Part shown: in pieces, positions 19,583 to 30,132 of the stretch
Numbering within the stretch: the first letter of the stretch is position 1
Layout: every line of letters begins with the position of its first letter
From: Defluviicoccus sp.
GTDB taxonomy: Bacteria; Pseudomonadota; Alphaproteobacteria; MPNO01
Assembly: GCA_028820505.1 (NCBI GenBank)
Contig: JAPPIT010000061.1
Location: 1-64,000 of the forward strand
DNA: 64,000 bases
Direction of reading: 5' to 3'
Notes under the pieces: model-generated
The model's database searches: none
Told to the model about the DNA's origin: nothing
The model's input: only the letters and a program-made list of their open reading frames with translations
Made by a program: the position numbers and the translations under genes

Positions 19583-19616
19583 CCGCCGCCCATCGCCCCA
19601 GCGCCGCCGGAAAGAG

Positions 19617-20492
19617 ATGACCAGGTCGAAAAGCCCCCGGAACACGATCGCCTTCCAGGGTGTCCCGGGCGCCTATTCCGAGCTTGCCTGCCGCTCGATA
19701 TTCCCCGCCATGTCCACCCTGCCCTCGGCGGCGTTCGAGGACGCCTTCGCGGCGGTACGGAACGGCCGCGCGCGCTACGCGATGATTCCGATCGAGAATT
19801 CGGTCGCCGGCCGGGTCGCGGACATCCACCGCCTGATGCCGGAATCGGAACTCTTCATCGTCAGCGAACACTTCGTCCGGGTGAATCATCACCTGTTGGC
19901 GCCCGAAGGAGCGACGCTGAAGACGATCCGGACGGTCCACAGCCATGTCCACGCCCTCGGCCAGTGCCGCAAGCTGATCCGCAAGATGAATCTCCGCCCC
20001 ATCGTCCACGCCGATACCGCCGGCGCGGCCGCCGAGATCGCCGAACGCGGCGATCCCAGCGAGGCGGCGATCGGCTCGGCGCTCGCGGGCGAGGTTTACG
20101 GGCTCGGCTCGCTCGCGGCCAATATCGAGGACGCGGAGCACAATACGACCCGCTTCCTGGTGCTCTCGGGGACGCCGCGCCGGCGGCGGCGCGACGACGG
20201 CACGCTGGTGACGACGTTCGTTTTCCAGGTGCGCAACGTGCCGGCGGCGCTCTACAAGGCGCTAGGCGGGTTCGCGACCAACGGCGTCAACATGACCAAG
20301 CTCGAGAGCTACATGATGGGCGGCGATTTCGCCGCGACCCAGTTCTACGCCGACATCGAGGGCGACCCGAGGGACCGCAACGTGCGCCTCGCGCTGGAGG
20401 AGCTCGAGTTCTTCTCGCACAAGGTAAAGGTCCTCGGCACCTATCCGGCGGACGCGTTCCGCTCGACCAACGAGCCCATCGACCCCGCCTAG
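19617..20492 (+). CDS. pheA: Prephenate dehydratase with ACT domain
   Basis: A 291-residue enzyme converting prephenate to phenylpyruvate in phenylalanine synthesis. The catalytic domain (about 1-185) starts FQGVPGAYSE and has MIPIENSVAGRV and 'NTTRFLVL' (the TRF motif). The C-terminal ACT domain (about 200-280) has the regulatory strand 'VPAALYKALGGFATNGVNMTKLESY'-type text. There is no chorismate mutase domain, the usual alphaproteobacterial arrangement. I chose the ATG at 19617 because GGAAAGAG precedes it and a strong promoter sits just upstream, overlapping the longer frame. Confidence 0.95.
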   Translation: MTRSKSPRNTIAFQGVPGAYSELACRSIFPAMSTLPSAAFEDAFAAVRNGRARYAMIPIENSVAGRVADIHRLMPESELFIVSEHFVRVNHHLLAPEGATLKTIRTVHSHVHALGQCRKLIRKMNLRPIVHADTAGAAAEIAERGDPSEAAIGSALAGEVYGLGSLAANIEDAEHNTTRFLVLSGTPRRRRRDDGTLVTTFVFQVRNVPAALYKALGGFATNGVNMTKLESYMMGGDFAATQFYADIEGDPRDRNVRLALEELEFFSHKVKVLGTYPADAFRSTNEPIDPA

Positions 20493-20501
20493 GGCCCATC
20501 T

Positions 20502-20659
20502 GTTTCAGATAGAAGCGCCTTTACCCCTGTCTCCTCACCGTCATGGTCGGCGGAGGCCGACCATCCACGAGTTTTTAAGGTGCTGGAAACAAAAACAAAA
20601 CGTGGATGGTCGGCCTCCGCCGACCATGACGGAAGAGAACGGATGAAGCGGTTCCAACT
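20502..20659. repeat. Dispersed intergenic palindromic repeat, copy C (double)
   Basis: Contains two copies of the ATGGTCGGC..GCCGACCAT stem (20543-20564 and 20606-20627) with a 41-base centre bearing TTTTTAAGG. Outer blocks are GTTTCAGATAGAAG (left) and GAAGCGGTTCCAAC (right), the same two blocks that bound copy B in reverse order. The left half is nearly identical to the reverse complement of copy A. It fills the gap between the convergent pheA and nudC genes. Confidence 0.85.
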
Positions 20660-20686
20660 AAACCGGATCCGCTTCAGGCCGCCCGT

Positions 20687-21595
20687 TCAGCGCTCGTGCA
20701 CCCAGTCGTTGATCAGGCGGCGGGCGATCGAGTCCGAACGCGCGCGCCGCACCAGCCCCGCGCCGCCTCTCCTGAGCTCGTCGCGGGTGAACCACCTTGC
20801 ATCCTCCAGCTCGTCGGGGTCGAAGGCGATCTCGTCGGACAGCGCATCGGCATAGAACCCCAGCATCAGCGAGGCGGGAAACGGCCAGGGCTGGGAGGAG
20901 TGGTAGCGGACGTTGGCGACCTCGATGGCAACCTCTTCCTCGACCTCGCGGGCGACCGCCTCCTCCAGGCTCTCGCCGGGCTCGACGAATCCCGCGAGGG
21001 CGGAATACATGCCGTCCGGCCATTCCGACTTGCGGCCGAGGACGGCCCGGTCGCCCCGGCCGATCAGCATGATCACCGCGGGGTCGGTCCGGGGAAAATG
21101 AGAAACGCCGCACGAATGGTCGCTGCAGACCCGGAGATGGCCGGCCTCCCGGCTCTCGGTCGGCTGGCCGCAATTGCCGCAGAACCGGTGCCGTTCGTGC
21201 CAGTGAAGGATACCCTTGGCATAGGCGAGCAGGCCGCCTTCGTCGGCCGGCAGGAGCGTGCCGACGCTCCGCAGATCGACGAATGTCCCGCGCCTCGCGA
21301 AGGGCGGGCGGGCCTCGGGCTCTTCGACATGGGACAGGTCGAAGGCGAAATGCGGGGTCCCGCCCTTCATGCCGAGAAACACCGCGTCCCGCCTCTGGTT
21401 GAGGAAGGCGCCGACCTCTCCGGGCTCGAAGCAGACCGCGCGCGGCTCGTCCAGGGACCGCACGAAGGCGCGCGAGCGCCAGACCGGGAGCACGCAGGCC
21501 GAATCGTCGAACCGGGCGTCGAGCCAGTCCTCGTCCGCGCGTCTTTCGGCATGGCGCGCCAGCCCGTAATCGGCGTAGTGGTTGGGGGCTCTCAT
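20687..21595 (-). CDS. nudC: NAD+ diphosphatase / deNADding hydrolase
   Basis: A Nudix hydrolase of 302 residues from the ATG at 21595 (306 from 21607). It splits NADH/NAD+ to NMN(H) and AMP and can remove NAD caps from RNA. A zinc-ribbon (CGNC, then CSDHSC) is followed by [15 protein letters not shown]. The Nudix box is [21 protein letters not shown], and the family-specific tail [14 protein letters not shown] is intact. The second zinc pair reads CX4C rather than the usual CX2C. The start is uncertain because no clear ribosome site precedes either ATG. Confidence 0.9.
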   Translation of the reverse strand: MRAPNHYADYGLARHAERRADEDWLDARFDDSACVLPVWRSRAFVRSLDEPRAVCFEPGEVGAFLNQRRDAVFLGMKGGTPHFAFDLSHVEEPEARPPFARRGTFVDLRSVGTLLPADEGGLLAYAKGILHWHERHRFCGNCGQPTESREAGHLRVCSDHSCGVSHFPRTDPAVIMLIGRGDRAVLGRKSEWPDGMYSALAGFVEPGESLEEAVAREVEEEVAIEVANVRYHSSQPWPFPASLMLGFYADALSDEIAFDPDELEDARWFTRDELRRGGAGLVRRARSDSIARRLINDWVHER

Positions 21596-21698
21596 GGGCT
21601 CCGGCATGGGTGCATCGGAACGGCGGTCGCGCTCGGTCGGCAGGCAACCTGCCATAGGGGTTCGTGGCACGCAATTTCGATTGCTGATATAGTGTGTT

Positions 21699-21793
21699 GG
21701 GAGGCTGGTCGCGGACGGGGCGCTCGCCAACCCGGTCAGGTCCGGAAGGAAGCAGCCGTAACGAGATGGCTCCGGGTCGCTCGCCGGCCTCCC
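21699..21793 (+). ncRNA. ffs: Signal recognition particle RNA (4.5S type)
   Basis: The conserved apical SRP domain GGTCAGGTCCGGAAGGAAGC (within 21734-21754) is present. The ends GGGAGGC (21699-21705) and GCCTCCC (21787-21793) pair to close a long hairpin of about 95 nt, the size of the small bacterial SRP RNA. It binds Ffh to target membrane proteins. Location directly upstream of dnaX is the standard alphaproteobacterial order. Confidence 0.96.
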
Positions 21794-21854
21794 GCCTCAT
21801 CGACAGGCCCCGTCGTAAGACATCGTCGGAAGTGCAGCACGGTTTGCGCGAGGC

Positions 21855-23549
21855 ATGAGCGGCTCATCGGAAACCCGGCCCTACCGGGTGCTCGCGCGCA
21901 CCTACCGGCCGAGCCGTTTCGCCGATCTCGTCGGCCAGGAAGCGATGGTTCGCACGCTCGCCAACGCGATTACGTCGGGCCGCCTCGCGCACGCGTTCAT
22001 CCTGACCGGCATCCGGGGCGTCGGAAAGACCACCACCGCGCGGATCATCGCGCGCGCGCTCAACTGCGTCGGCGCCGACGGCACCGGCGGGCCGACGCCC
22101 GACCCGTGCGGAACCTGCGATCATTGCGCGTCGATCGGCGAGGACCGGCACGTCGACGTGATCGAGATGGATGCGGCCAGCCGCACCGGCGTCGACGACA
22201 TCCGCGAGCTCATCGAGGGCGTGCGCTACCGCCCGGTCTCGGCCCGTTTCAAGGTCTACATAATCGACGAAGTTCACATGCTGTCGCGCAACGCCTTCAA
22301 CGCGCTCCTGAAGACGCTGGAGGAACCGCCGGAGCACGTGAAATTCATCTTCGCGACGACGGAAATCCGCAAGGTGCCGGTCACGGTGCTGTCGCGCTGC
22401 CAGCGCTTCGATCTGCGCCGGGTGGACGGCGAAACCCTGTTTTCGCATCTGGGGGCGATCGCCGGGCGGGAGGGCGTGGAGGTCGCCGAGGATGCGCTGC
22501 GCCAGATCGTCCGCGCCGCCGAAGGCTCGGTGCGCGACGCGCTTTCGCTGCTCGACCAGGCGATCGCCCACGCCGCGGGCGGGCGGATCGACGGCGACCG
22601 GGTGCGCGAGATGCTGGGCCTCGCCGACCGCTTGCGGACGGCCGATCTGCTGGAGACCCTGATGCGCGGCGAGCCGGCGGCCGCTCTCGGCCTGTTCGAC
22701 ACGCTCCACGAGGCCGGTGCGGATCCGGTCGCGGTTCTCCAGGACCTGCTGGAATTCACCCATTGGCTGACCCGGCTCAAGGCCGCGCCGGAGGACGCGC
22801 GGGCGGGCGGCGCGGTCTCCGACATCGAGCTCGAGCGCGGCCGAACGCTCGCCGCCGGGCTGTCGATCCCGGTGCTCACGCGGTGCTGGCAGATCCTGCT
22901 CAAGGGCGTATCGGAGACCCACATGGCGGTCGATCCGAGGCAGGCCGCGGAAATGGTGCTGATCCGGCTGGCCTACGCCGCCGACCTGCCGACGCCGGCG
23001 GAGATCGTCCGCGCCGCGGAGAGCGGCGAAACGGTGCCTCCGCCGCGACCCGCTCCGCCCGCGCCCGCGCCGGTCGCCGTGACGGTGCAGCCCATGCCGG
23101 AGGACTTCGAGGCGCTGGTCGCGCTGTTCAAGGGCAGGAAAGAGATGGTGCTCCACGCGCATCTGGCGAACGACGTGGGGCTCGTCGACTATGCGCCCGG
23201 GCGGCTCCGCTACAGGCGCGGCGAGCGCGCGCCCGCCGGGTTGGAGAACCGGCTCCGCCGCCTGCTCGACGACTGGACCGGGGAGCGCTGGTCGGTGGAG
23301 GCGGTCGACGGCGACGAAGCGGCGCCCAGCCTGCGCGAACAGCGCGCGGAGCGCGAGGCGGCCGAGCGCCGGCAGGCGACGGACCATCCGGCGGTGCAGG
23401 CCGCGCTGCAGATGTTTCCCGGGGCCACCGTCGAGGCGGTGCGCAGCGTGGAATCCGCGCCCATCCTGGGCGAAGCGCCGCGGGAGCCGCCGACCGACCC
23501 GGAAGACGACGCGGAAGCCGAAGGCCCACACGGAGAGTTGCCGCCATGA
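21855..23549 (+). CDS. dnaX: DNA polymerase III subunit gamma/tau
   Basis: A 564-residue clamp-loader ATPase. AAA+ features: '[18 protein letters not shown]', Walker [14 protein letters not shown], the zinc-binding DPCGTCDHC, Walker B IIDEVHML and the SRC motif in [11 protein letters not shown]. The C-terminal third (from about 390) is Pro/Ala-rich then a tau-specific domain that contacts polymerase alpha. I see no slippery A-AAA-AAG site, so only the full-length product is expected. Its TGA overlaps the next ATG (23546). Confidence 0.96.
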   Translation: MSGSSETRPYRVLARTYRPSRFADLVGQEAMVRTLANAITSGRLAHAFILTGIRGVGKTTTARIIARALNCVGADGTGGPTPDPCGTCDHCASIGEDRHVDVIEMDAASRTGVDDIRELIEGVRYRPVSARFKVYIIDEVHMLSRNAFNALLKTLEEPPEHVKFIFATTEIRKVPVTVLSRCQRFDLRRVDGETLFSHLGAIAGREGVEVAEDALRQIVRAAEGSVRDALSLLDQAIAHAAGGRIDGDRVREMLGLADRLRTADLLETLMRGEPAAALGLFDTLHEAGADPVAVLQDLLEFTHWLTRLKAAPEDARAGGAVSDIELERGRTLAAGLSIPVLTRCWQILLKGVSETHMAVDPRQAAEMVLIRLAYAADLPTPAEIVRAAESGETVPPPRPAPPAPAPVAVTVQPMPEDFEALVALFKGRKEMVLHAHLANDVGLVDYAPGRLRYRRGERAPAGLENRLRRLLDDWTGERWSVEAVDGDEAAPSLREQRAEREAAERRQATDHPAVQAALQMFPGATVEAVRSVESAPILGEAPREPPTDPEDDAEAEGPHGELPP

Positions 23550-23869
23550 AGAATTTCGGCCAGCTGATGAAACAGGCGCAGGAGATGCAGTCCAAAATCC
23601 AGGACATGCAGTCCCGCCTGGCGGATATCGAAGTCACGGGCCAGTCGGGCGCCGGCCTCGTCACGGTCGTCATGAATGCCAGGAACGAGGTCAGGGGGGT
23701 GACGATCGACCCGTCCCTCTTCAACGCCGAGGACGTCTCGGTGGTGGAGGACCTGATCGTCGCGGCCTTCTCCGACGCCAAGGGCAAGGCGGAAGGCAAG
23801 GCGGCGGAGGAAATGCAGAAGATCGCGGGCGGCCTCAACCTGCCGCCGGGCCTCAATCTTCCGTTCTGA
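23546..23869 (+). CDS. ybaB: YbaB/EbfC nucleoid-associated protein
   Basis: A 107-residue DNA-binding protein starting [19 protein letters not shown], with a central '[24 protein letters not shown]' and a Met/Gly/Leu-rich tail. YbaB/EbfC proteins form tweezer-like dimers that bind DNA. ATGA overlap with dnaX and position before recR are universal for this trio. Confidence 0.96.
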   Translation: MKNFGQLMKQAQEMQSKIQDMQSRLADIEVTGQSGAGLVTVVMNARNEVRGVTIDPSLFNAEDVSVVEDLIVAAFSDAKGKAEGKAAEEMQKIAGGLNLPPGLNLPF

Positions 23870-23875
23870 GGACGC

Positions 23876-24493
23876 ATGGGCCGGGCCGGGGCGATGGCCG
23901 TTTCCGAAATCGACCGGCTGATCCAGCTGCTTGCGAGGCTTCCCGGGCTCGGCCCGCGCTCGGCGCGGCGCGCGGCGCTGCATCTCATCAAGCGGCGGAC
24001 CGGCCTGCTGGAGCCTCTGGCGCAGGCCCTCGCCGCGGCCGCGGAATCGATCCGGCAGTGCGGCGTCTGCGGCAATGTGGACACGGTGGAGCCGTGCGCC
24101 ATCTGCGCCGACGAGAACCGCGACGGAACGATCGTCTGCGTCGTCGAGGATGTCGCCGATCTCTGGGCGCTCGAGCGGACGGCGGCCTTCGGCGGGCGCT
24201 ACCACGTTCTCGGCGGAACGCTGTCCGCGCTCGACGGGCGCGGCCCCGACGAGCTCAACGTGGACGCGCTGGTCCGCCGCGCCCGGGCGGAGACGGTGAA
24301 GGAGATCATCCTCGCCACCTCCGCCACGGTCGAGGGTCAGACGACGGCGCATTACCTCACGGACCGGCTGGCGGAATGCGGCGTCGTCGTCTCCCGTCTC
24401 GCCCACGGCGTGCCGGTCGGAGGCGAGCTCGACTATCTGGACGACGGCACCCTGTCGGCCGCGTTGAGGGCGCGCCGGCCGCTCGACCCGTAA
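23876..24493 (+). CDS. recR: Recombination mediator RecR
   Basis: A 205-residue recombinational repair protein that acts with RecO/RecF to load RecA at gaps. The helix-hairpin-helix is '[21 protein letters not shown]', the zinc motif reads CGVCGNV..CAIC, and the Toprim domain starts [18 protein letters not shown] lies 4 bases before the ATG at 23876; the in-frame ATG at 23894, which fits the family's usual N terminus, is the alternative. Confidence 0.95.
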   Translation: MGRAGAMAVSEIDRLIQLLARLPGLGPRSARRAALHLIKRRTGLLEPLAQALAAAAESIRQCGVCGNVDTVEPCAICADENRDGTIVCVVEDVADLWALERTAAFGGRYHVLGGTLSALDGRGPDELNVDALVRRARAETVKEIILATSATVEGQTTAHYLTDRLAECGVVVSRLAHGVPVGGELDYLDDGTLSAALRARRPLDP

Positions 24494-24572
24494 CACGCTC
24501 CGGTTGACGGCGGGCGGGGCGCGGCATACCTAACCCGGGTCGCAGGACCCGCCGGGGACAGCCGGAATTCCG

Positions 24573-25097
24573 ATGGCCAGGCTTTCGATCATCGTCGCAC
24601 CCGATCCGCGCCTCAAGCGCAAGTGCGCGGCCGTGGAGGCCGTCGACGAAACGGTGCGCGCCCTGATGGACGACATGCTGGAGACCATGTACGCCGCCCC
24701 CGGGGTGGGGCTCGCCGCCCCCCAGGTCGGCATTGCCAGGCGCGTCATCGTGGTCGACGTCGCCCGCGAGGGCGAGCCGCGCGCGCCTTACCGGATGGCC
24801 AACCCGGAGGTCGTCCGGGTATCGGACGAGCTCGCCAGCTACGAGGAAGGCTGCCTTTCACTGCCGGAGCACTATTCGGAGGTGACGCGCCCGGCGGAGG
24901 CGACCATCCGCTATCTCGACGAGAACGACGAACGGCGCGAAATCGAGGTGGAGGGGGTCCTCGCAACCTGCATCCAGCACGAGATCGACCATCTCGACGG
25001 CATCCTCTTCGTCGACCGCATCTCGAAGCTCAAGCGCGACATGATCATCAAGAAGCTCGTCAAGGCGAAACGCGCGGAGGCCAGGGCCGGCGCCTGA
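24573..25097 (+). CDS. def: Peptide deformylase
   Basis: A 174-residue metalloenzyme that removes the formyl group from nascent proteins. All three motifs are present: GVGLAAPQVG, EEGCLSLP (metal Cys) and QHEIDHLDG (two metal His and the catalytic Glu). It is followed 2 bases later by fmt, giving the usual def-fmt pair that adds and removes formyl groups. Confidence 0.97.
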   Translation: MARLSIIVAPDPRLKRKCAAVEAVDETVRALMDDMLETMYAAPGVGLAAPQVGIARRVIVVDVAREGEPRAPYRMANPEVVRVSDELASYEEGCLSLPEHYSEVTRPAEATIRYLDENDERREIEVEGVLATCIQHEIDHLDGILFVDRISKLKRDMIIKKLVKAKRAEARAGA

Positions 25098-25099
25098 CC

Positions 25100-26029
25100 A
25101 TGGGGTCGCTCCGCATCGTCTTCATGGGCACCCCCGACTTCGCCGTGCCCGCTCTCGATGCCCTGATCGCCGCCGGACACGAGATCGTCGGCGTCTACAC
25201 CCGGCCTCCGCGCCCGGCCGGACGCGGCCAGCGCGAACGGCGGTCGCCGGTTCACGAGCTTGCCGGCCGCCGCGGCCTCCGGGTCTTCCATCCGGGGCGG
25301 CTCACCGATGCAGAGTCCTTCGCCGCGCTCTCTCCCGATGCCGCCGTCGTCGCGGCCTACGGGTCGATCCTGCCCGCCGCCTTTCTGGAAGCGCCGCGTC
25401 TCGGCTGCGTCAACATCCATGCCTCGCTGCTGCCGCGATGGCGCGGCGCGGCGCCGATCCAGCGCGCCCTCATGGCCGGCGACGCGGAGACCGGAATCAC
25501 CGTCATGCAGATGGACCAAGGGCTCGATACGGGCGGGATCCTGTCACAGCGCCGCATGCCCATCGGGCCGGCGGACGACGCGGGGGCGGTCCATGACGCG
25601 CTCGCCGCGATGGGGGCCGGGCTGGTCGTCGAAACGCTGGCCGAAATGGCGGCAGGCCGGTGCCGGGCGCGCCCGCAGCCGGACGAGGGCGTGACCTACG
25701 CCGCGAAGATCGACCGGGCGGAGACCCGGATCGACTGGCGCAAGGCGGCTCGCGAGATCCATCGCCAGGTCCGCGCGCTCAGCCCGGTGCCCGGGGCCTG
25801 GTTCGAGGCCGGCGGCGCCCGGGTGCGGGTGCTGGCGGCCCGGCCGGTGTCGGGCGACGCGCCGCCGCCGGGTACGGTGATCGGCGACGGCTCGGCGATC
25901 GCCTGCGGCGACGGCTCTCTCCGGCTCGAACGGCTTCAGCGCGGCGGGAAGCAGGCGGTGGATGCCGACGCCTTCCTGCGGGGCTTCCCGATGCCCGCGG
26001 GAACCGTCCTCCCGGTGGAAACGCCGTGA
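25100..26029 (+). CDS. fmt: Methionyl-tRNA formyltransferase
   Basis: A 309-residue enzyme formylating initiator Met-tRNA with 10-formyl-THF. The N-terminal domain starts [18 protein letters not shown] and carries the catalytic motif [20 protein letters not shown]; the C-terminal OB-like domain follows from about residue 205. ATG at 25100 begins directly after the def stop; the TGA overlaps the GTG of truA. Confidence 0.97.
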   Translation: MGSLRIVFMGTPDFAVPALDALIAAGHEIVGVYTRPPRPAGRGQRERRSPVHELAGRRGLRVFHPGRLTDAESFAALSPDAAVVAAYGSILPAAFLEAPRLGCVNIHASLLPRWRGAAPIQRALMAGDAETGITVMQMDQGLDTGGILSQRRMPIGPADDAGAVHDALAAMGAGLVVETLAEMAAGRCRARPQPDEGVTYAAKIDRAETRIDWRKAAREIHRQVRALSPVPGAWFEAGGARVRVLAARPVSGDAPPPGTVIGDGSAIACGDGSLRLERLQRGGKQAVDADAFLRGFPMPAGTVLPVETP

Positions 26030-26763
26030 CCCGCTGGCGCATCACCGTCGAGTATGACGGGACCGGCTATGTCGGCTGGCAGCGCCAGGATAACGGTCCG
26101 TCGATCCAGGAAGCGCTGGAAACCGCGATCGCCCGGTTTTGCGGGGAGACGCCGCGCGTGTTCGGCGCCGGGCGAACCGATGCCGGGGTGCATGCCAGCG
26201 GCCAGGTCGCCCATTTCGACCTCGAAAAGTCGGCGCGCGCCGATACGGTGGCCGATGCGCTCAACGCCCATCTGAGACCCGAACCGATCGCGGTGCTCGA
26301 CGCGGCGGCCGTCGAGTCGAGCTTCGACGCCCGCCTTTCGGCGCGGGAACGGGCCTATCTCTACCGCATCGTCAACCGCCGCGCGCCGCTCACCACGGAG
26401 CGCGGCCACGCGTGGCTGGTTCAGACCCCGCTCGACGCCGAAGCGATGGGCGCGGCGGCCGCGCGGCTCCTGGGCAAGCACGATTTCTCGACCTTCCGGG
26501 CGAGCCTTTGCCAGGCGCGCTCGCCGGTGAAGACCCTCGACGTTCTCGAAGTCGCGCGGGAAGGAGAGGAAATCCGCGTCCGGGCCCGAGCGCGGTCCTT
26601 CCTGCACCACCAGGTCCGCAACATCGTCGGCACGCTCAAGCTGGTGGGCGAAGGCAAGTGGAGCGCGGACGACGTGGCCGCCGCGCTGGAAGCCCGCGAC
26701 CGCCGGAAGGGCGGCCCCACCGCGCCGGCCTGCGGGCTATATCTCAGGGAAGTCCTGTACTGA
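26026..26763 (+). CDS. truA: tRNA pseudouridine(38-40) synthase
   Basis: A 245-residue enzyme modifying the anticodon stem-loop. It starts [19 protein letters not shown], has the catalytic Asp in [11 protein letters not shown] and the C-terminal '[17 protein letters not shown]'. The GTG start overlaps the fmt stop as GTGA. It is convergent with the membrane-protein gene, with 11 bases between stops. Confidence 0.97.
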   Translation: MTRWRITVEYDGTGYVGWQRQDNGPSIQEALETAIARFCGETPRVFGAGRTDAGVHASGQVAHFDLEKSARADTVADALNAHLRPEPIAVLDAAAVESSFDARLSARERAYLYRIVNRRAPLTTERGHAWLVQTPLDAEAMGAAAARLLGKHDFSTFRASLCQARSPVKTLDVLEVAREGEEIRVRARARSFLHHQVRNIVGTLKLVGEGKWSADDVAAALEARDRRKGGPTAPACGLYLREVLY

Positions 26764-26774
26764 GCGGTCGTCCG

Positions 26775-27338
26775 CTACAGGTAGCGGTTGCTCATCAGGT
26801 TGATCAGGATGCTGATCAGGAGGTCCAGGCCCACGATCGCCGCCGCGGCGCCGCCCGTGATCTCGAGCGCGGTGCGCGCGATGAACCACTGGTAGAACAG
26901 GATGGCGACGGTGGCCGCCAGCCCCAGGAACACCGCAAGGCTGCCGCCCAGGAACCCCTTCGCGAGGATCGTCGCGAGGAGGAACACCGTTATCTGGATC
27001 ACGTTCGACCAGTTGTGGGCGGCGATAAAGCGGAGATAGCGGTCGAAGCGGCCGATGCGGTCGCACACGTAGATCATGACCAGCGGGAACGCGACCCAGC
27101 CGATGATGTAGGCGAGGATTTCGATGGCCGCGACGGCGACGGGACCGGCTCGCGTGTGGACCTCGCTCAGCCTGAGGACCAGCAGCAGCACATAGGCGGG
27201 CGCGACGATCGCCGCGGCGTAGAAGGACTTCCAGTAGGCCTCGATCGTCGCGTCGAAGAAATCGAGGCCCTTGCGATCGAACAGCGCCAGACGCCAGGCG
27301 CCGTAGACGGCTCGGATGACTTCGGGGCCGGTAACCAT
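26775..27338 (-). CDS. Conserved inner-membrane protein, Yip1-like layout
   Basis: A 187-residue protein with about five hydrophobic segments (near 33-55, 68-90, 108-130, 133-155, 160-182) and charged loops such as 'CDRIGRFDRYLRFIAAHNWSNV'. Small membrane proteins of this layout sit between truA and dapE in many alphaproteobacteria. No enzyme motif is visible and the role is unknown. The ATG at 27338 lies 7 bases after the dapE stop, so it is probably co-transcribed with dapD and dapE. Confidence 0.7.
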   Translation of the reverse strand: MVTGPEVIRAVYGAWRLALFDRKGLDFFDATIEAYWKSFYAAAIVAPAYVLLLVLRLSEVHTRAGPVAVAAIEILAYIIGWVAFPLVMIYVCDRIGRFDRYLRFIAAHNWSNVIQITVFLLATILAKGFLGGSLAVFLGLAATVAILFYQWFIARTALEITGGAAAAIVGLDLLISILINLMSNRYL

Positions 27339-27345
27339 CCCGCCC

Positions 27346-28500
27346 TCACCCCGCGAAATAGCCGTGGAGCACATCCTCGTAAATCCGGCCGAGGGCGTCG
27401 AGGTCGGCGAGCGAGACCCTCTCGTCCACCTTGTGCATCGTCTGGCCGACGGCGCCGAATTCGGCGACCGGGCAATAGTCCTTTATGAATCGCGCGTCCG
27501 AGGTGCCCCCCGTCGTGCTGAGCTCCGCCTCGCCATCGACGGCCGAGCCGATGGCCTGGCGGATCAGCTCGCTCAGCCTGCCGGGCGGCGTAAGGAAGGA
27601 TTCTCCGGTCAGATGGGTGTCCAGCTCGTACGCGCCGCCCACCGAGTCGAGGCGTTCGCGGACCCAGGCGAGCATGCTCTCCCCCGTGTGCAGGTCGTTG
27701 AAGCGGATGTTGAACGCGGCGCGGGCCACGCCCGGGATGACGTTGGTGGCGGCGTTCCCGACATCGATCGTGGTGAGCTGGAGATTGCTCGGCTGGAAAT
27801 GGTCGGTCCCGTCGTCGATGGGCGTGTCGGCAAGCGCGGAAAGCATCCGCGCCAGCCGCGGCAGCGGGTTGTCGGCAAGCTGCGGATAGGCGGTGTGGCC
27901 CTGCACGCCGCGCACCGTGATCCAGCCCGACAGGCTTCCCCGGCGGCCGATCTTGATCATCTCGCCGAGCCGCATCGGGTTGGTCGGCTCGCCGACCAGG
28001 CAATCGTCGATCCGCTCGCCACGCTCTTCCATCCAGCGCAGCACCTTGACCGTGCCGTTGATCGCCGGCCCCTCCTCGTCGCCGGTGATCAGCAGGCTGA
28101 TCGAGCCGTCGAACGCGCCGCCGCGCGAGCCCAGAAAGCGGGAGACGGCGCCGACGAAGGCCGCGATCGCCCCCTTCATGTCGGCGGCGCCGCGGCCGTA
28201 GAGCACGCCGTCGCGGATCTCCGCGCCGAACGGATCGACCGTCCAGGCGTCGAGCTCGCCCACCGGAACCACGTCGGTATGGCCGGCGAAGCAGAAATTC
28301 GGCGAGCCCGTCCCGAGACGCGCGTAGAGGTTCTTGACGTCCGGGGTTCCGGGGGCCTCGAACGTCATGCGGTGACAGACGAAGCCGAGCGCTTCCAGCG
28401 CCCGGGCCAGCGTCTCCTGGGATCCGCCGTCCTCAGGCGTGACGCTCGGGCAGCGGATCAGCGCCCGGGCGAGTTCGACCGCGTCGACGACAGCGCTCAA
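27346..28500 (-). CDS. dapE: Succinyl-diaminopimelate desuccinylase
   Basis: A 384-residue M20-family zinc hydrolase of lysine/meso-DAP synthesis. Motifs include [19 protein letters not shown] (bridging Asp), ITGDEEGPA (catalytic Glu) and a C-terminal '[13 protein letters not shown]'. The start is a TTG at 28500, overlapping the dapD TGA as TTGA; no better start lies near the family N terminus ([14 protein letters not shown]). Cotranscribed with dapD. Confidence 0.95.
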   Translation of the reverse strand: MSAVVDAVELARALIRCPSVTPEDGGSQETLARALEALGFVCHRMTFEAPGTPDVKNLYARLGTGSPNFCFAGHTDVVPVGELDAWTVDPFGAEIRDGVLYGRGAADMKGAIAAFVGAVSRFLGSRGGAFDGSISLLITGDEEGPAINGTVKVLRWMEERGERIDDCLVGEPTNPMRLGEMIKIGRRGSLSGWITVRGVQGHTAYPQLADNPLPRLARMLSALADTPIDDGTDHFQPSNLQLTTIDVGNAATNVIPGVARAAFNIRFNDLHTGESMLAWVRERLDSVGGAYELDTHLTGESFLTPPGRLSELIRQAIGSAVDGEAELSTTGGTSDARFIKDYCPVAEFGAVGQTMHKVDERVSLADLDALGRIYEDVLHGYFAG

Positions 28501-29354
28501 TCGCGCAACAGGTCGTTGATGGAGGTCTTCGCCCGGGTCCCCTCGTCGACCCGCTTGACGATGACCGCACAGTAGAGGCCGGGCCCGGGCGAGCCGTCGG
28601 CCAGCGTGCGCCCGGGCAGCGAACCCGGCACCACCACCGAGTATTCCGGCACCCGGCCGTAATGAACCTCGCCGGTCGTCCGGTCGACGATCCGGGTCGA
28701 AGCGCCGATATACACCCCCATCGAGAGCACCGAGCCGCGCTCGACCAGCACGCCCTCGGCCACCTCCGAGCGCGCGCCGATGAAGCAGTCGTCCTCGACG
28801 ATCACCGGGTCGGCCTGGAGCGGTTCCAGCACGCCGCCGATCCCGGCGCCGCCGGAGATGTGGCAGTTCCGCCCGATCTGGGCACAGGAACCGACGGTCG
28901 CCCAGGTATCCACCATGGTGCCCCGGTCCACATAGGCGCCCAGATTGACGAAGCTGGGCATCAGGATGACGCCGGGAGCGATATAAGCGGAACGCCGGAC
29001 GACGCAGTTGGGCACCGCGCGGAACCCTGCCTCGCGGAAGCGCGCCTCGTCCCAGCCGGCGAATTTGGGCGAAACCTTGTCGTACCAGGGCGTCGCGCCG
29101 CGATTGGGATCGTCCGGCCCGCCCGGCATCGGCGCCGTGTCGTAGAGCCGGAAGGACAGCAGTACCGCCTTCTTGAGCCATTGGTTGACCTGCCAGCTTC
29201 CGTCGACCTTCTCGGCGACCCGAAGCGACCCGGAATCGAGTCCGTCGAGCGCAGCCTCGATCGCGTCGCGCAGGGCGCCTCCGGTCGCGGGAGAAATCGT
29301 CTCGCGCTCTTCCCACGCGTCGTCGATGGTCGATCGAAGCGAGTCTTCGCTCAT
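28497..29354 (-). CDS. dapD: Tetrahydrodipicolinate N-succinyltransferase
   Basis: A 285-residue left-handed beta-helix acyltransferase using succinyl-CoA in lysine/DAP synthesis. Hexapeptide repeats run from about 105 to 240 ('[20 protein letters not shown]', '[20 protein letters not shown]'). Length and the N-terminal helical domain fit the DapD family. Upstream partner of dapE. Confidence 0.96.
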   Translation of the reverse strand: MSEDSLRSTIDDAWEERETISPATGGALRDAIEAALDGLDSGSLRVAEKVDGSWQVNQWLKKAVLLSFRLYDTAPMPGGPDDPNRGATPWYDKVSPKFAGWDEARFREAGFRAVPNCVVRRSAYIAPGVILMPSFVNLGAYVDRGTMVDTWATVGSCAQIGRNCHISGGAGIGGVLEPLQADPVIVEDDCFIGARSEVAEGVLVERGSVLSMGVYIGASTRIVDRTTGEVHYGRVPEYSVVVPGSLPGRTLADGSPGPGLYCAVIVKRVDEGTRAKTSINDLLRD

Positions 29355-29413
29355 GCGTCCTGCGGCCTCAAAGCGATGCGGGCCCGCAGAAAATCACCGC
29401 CGGCCCGATCCTG

Positions 29414-30106
29414 TCAACACGGCGGCGCGAGGTCTTCCAGCCAGCCCGCGATGTCGTGGGTCTGGTGGTGGATGTGCGGCCCCGCCGCCGCGTCCTCGTC
29501 CCAGGCGGCGCCCGTGCGCACCCAGACCGTTGTCATTCCCATCTCGGCCGCGGGCTCCAGGTTATAGGGGATGTCGTCCACCATCACCGCCTTCTCCGCA
29601 TCGATGCCGTAGCGGGCGCACAGATCCCGGTAGCTCTCGATCGCCGGCTTGGGGCGGTATCCGGCGGCCTCGATGTCGTAGACCGCGTCGAAATGCTCGC
29701 TCAACGACAGGATGTCGAGCACGAGCCTCGCGTGGCTCGCGAACGCGTTGGTATAGATCACCTTGCGCCCGTGGAGCGCCGCGATCGCGTCCTGCAGCCG
29801 CCGGTCGGGCTTGAGCCCGGAATAGTCGAGACCGCCGCCCATACGGGTCTCGTACACCCGGGGATCGAGCCCGTGATTGACCATCAGCCCGCGCAGCGTC
29901 AGGCCGAATTTGCGGAAATACTCTTTCTGGATTGCGTAGGCCGCGTCCCGGTCGACGCCGAGGAACTCCGACACGAAGTCGCGCATCCGCCTGTCCAGCT
30001 CGGCATACATCGGCGGCGGCACCCGGTAGAGCGTGTTGTCGAGATCGAACACCCAAGTCTCGACCTCGCCCAGGCCACCGGTTCCGTTGTCGCGATCCTG
30101 TCCCAT
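29414..30106 (-). CDS. HAD-family pyrimidine 5'-nucleotidase-like phosphatase
   Basis: A 230-residue HAD hydrolase. Motif I is WVFDLDNTLYR (nucleophile Asp), motif II Thr in IYTNAF, motif III Lys near GYRPKPAIE, motif IV VMVDDIPYNL. This matches the SDT1/YjjG-like pyrimidine 5'-nucleotidase group conserved between argB and dapD in alphaproteobacteria. ATG at 30106, 26 bases after argB's stop. Confidence 0.88.
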   Translation of the reverse strand: MGQDRDNGTGGLGEVETWVFDLDNTLYRVPPPMYAELDRRMRDFVSEFLGVDRDAAYAIQKEYFRKFGLTLRGLMVNHGLDPRVYETRMGGGLDYSGLKPDRRLQDAIAALHGRKVIYTNAFASHARLVLDILSLSEHFDAVYDIEAAGYRPKPAIESYRDLCARYGIDAEKAVMVDDIPYNLEPAAEMGMTTVWVRTGAAWDEDAAAGPHIHHQTHDIAGWLEDLAPPC

Positions 30107-30132
30107 GGATTCGAAGTCCCGACCCGGGCGCG

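Noticed and set aside
21855..23549. Programmed frameshift in dnaX
   Set aside because: No slippery poly-A site or following stem was found in the expected region.
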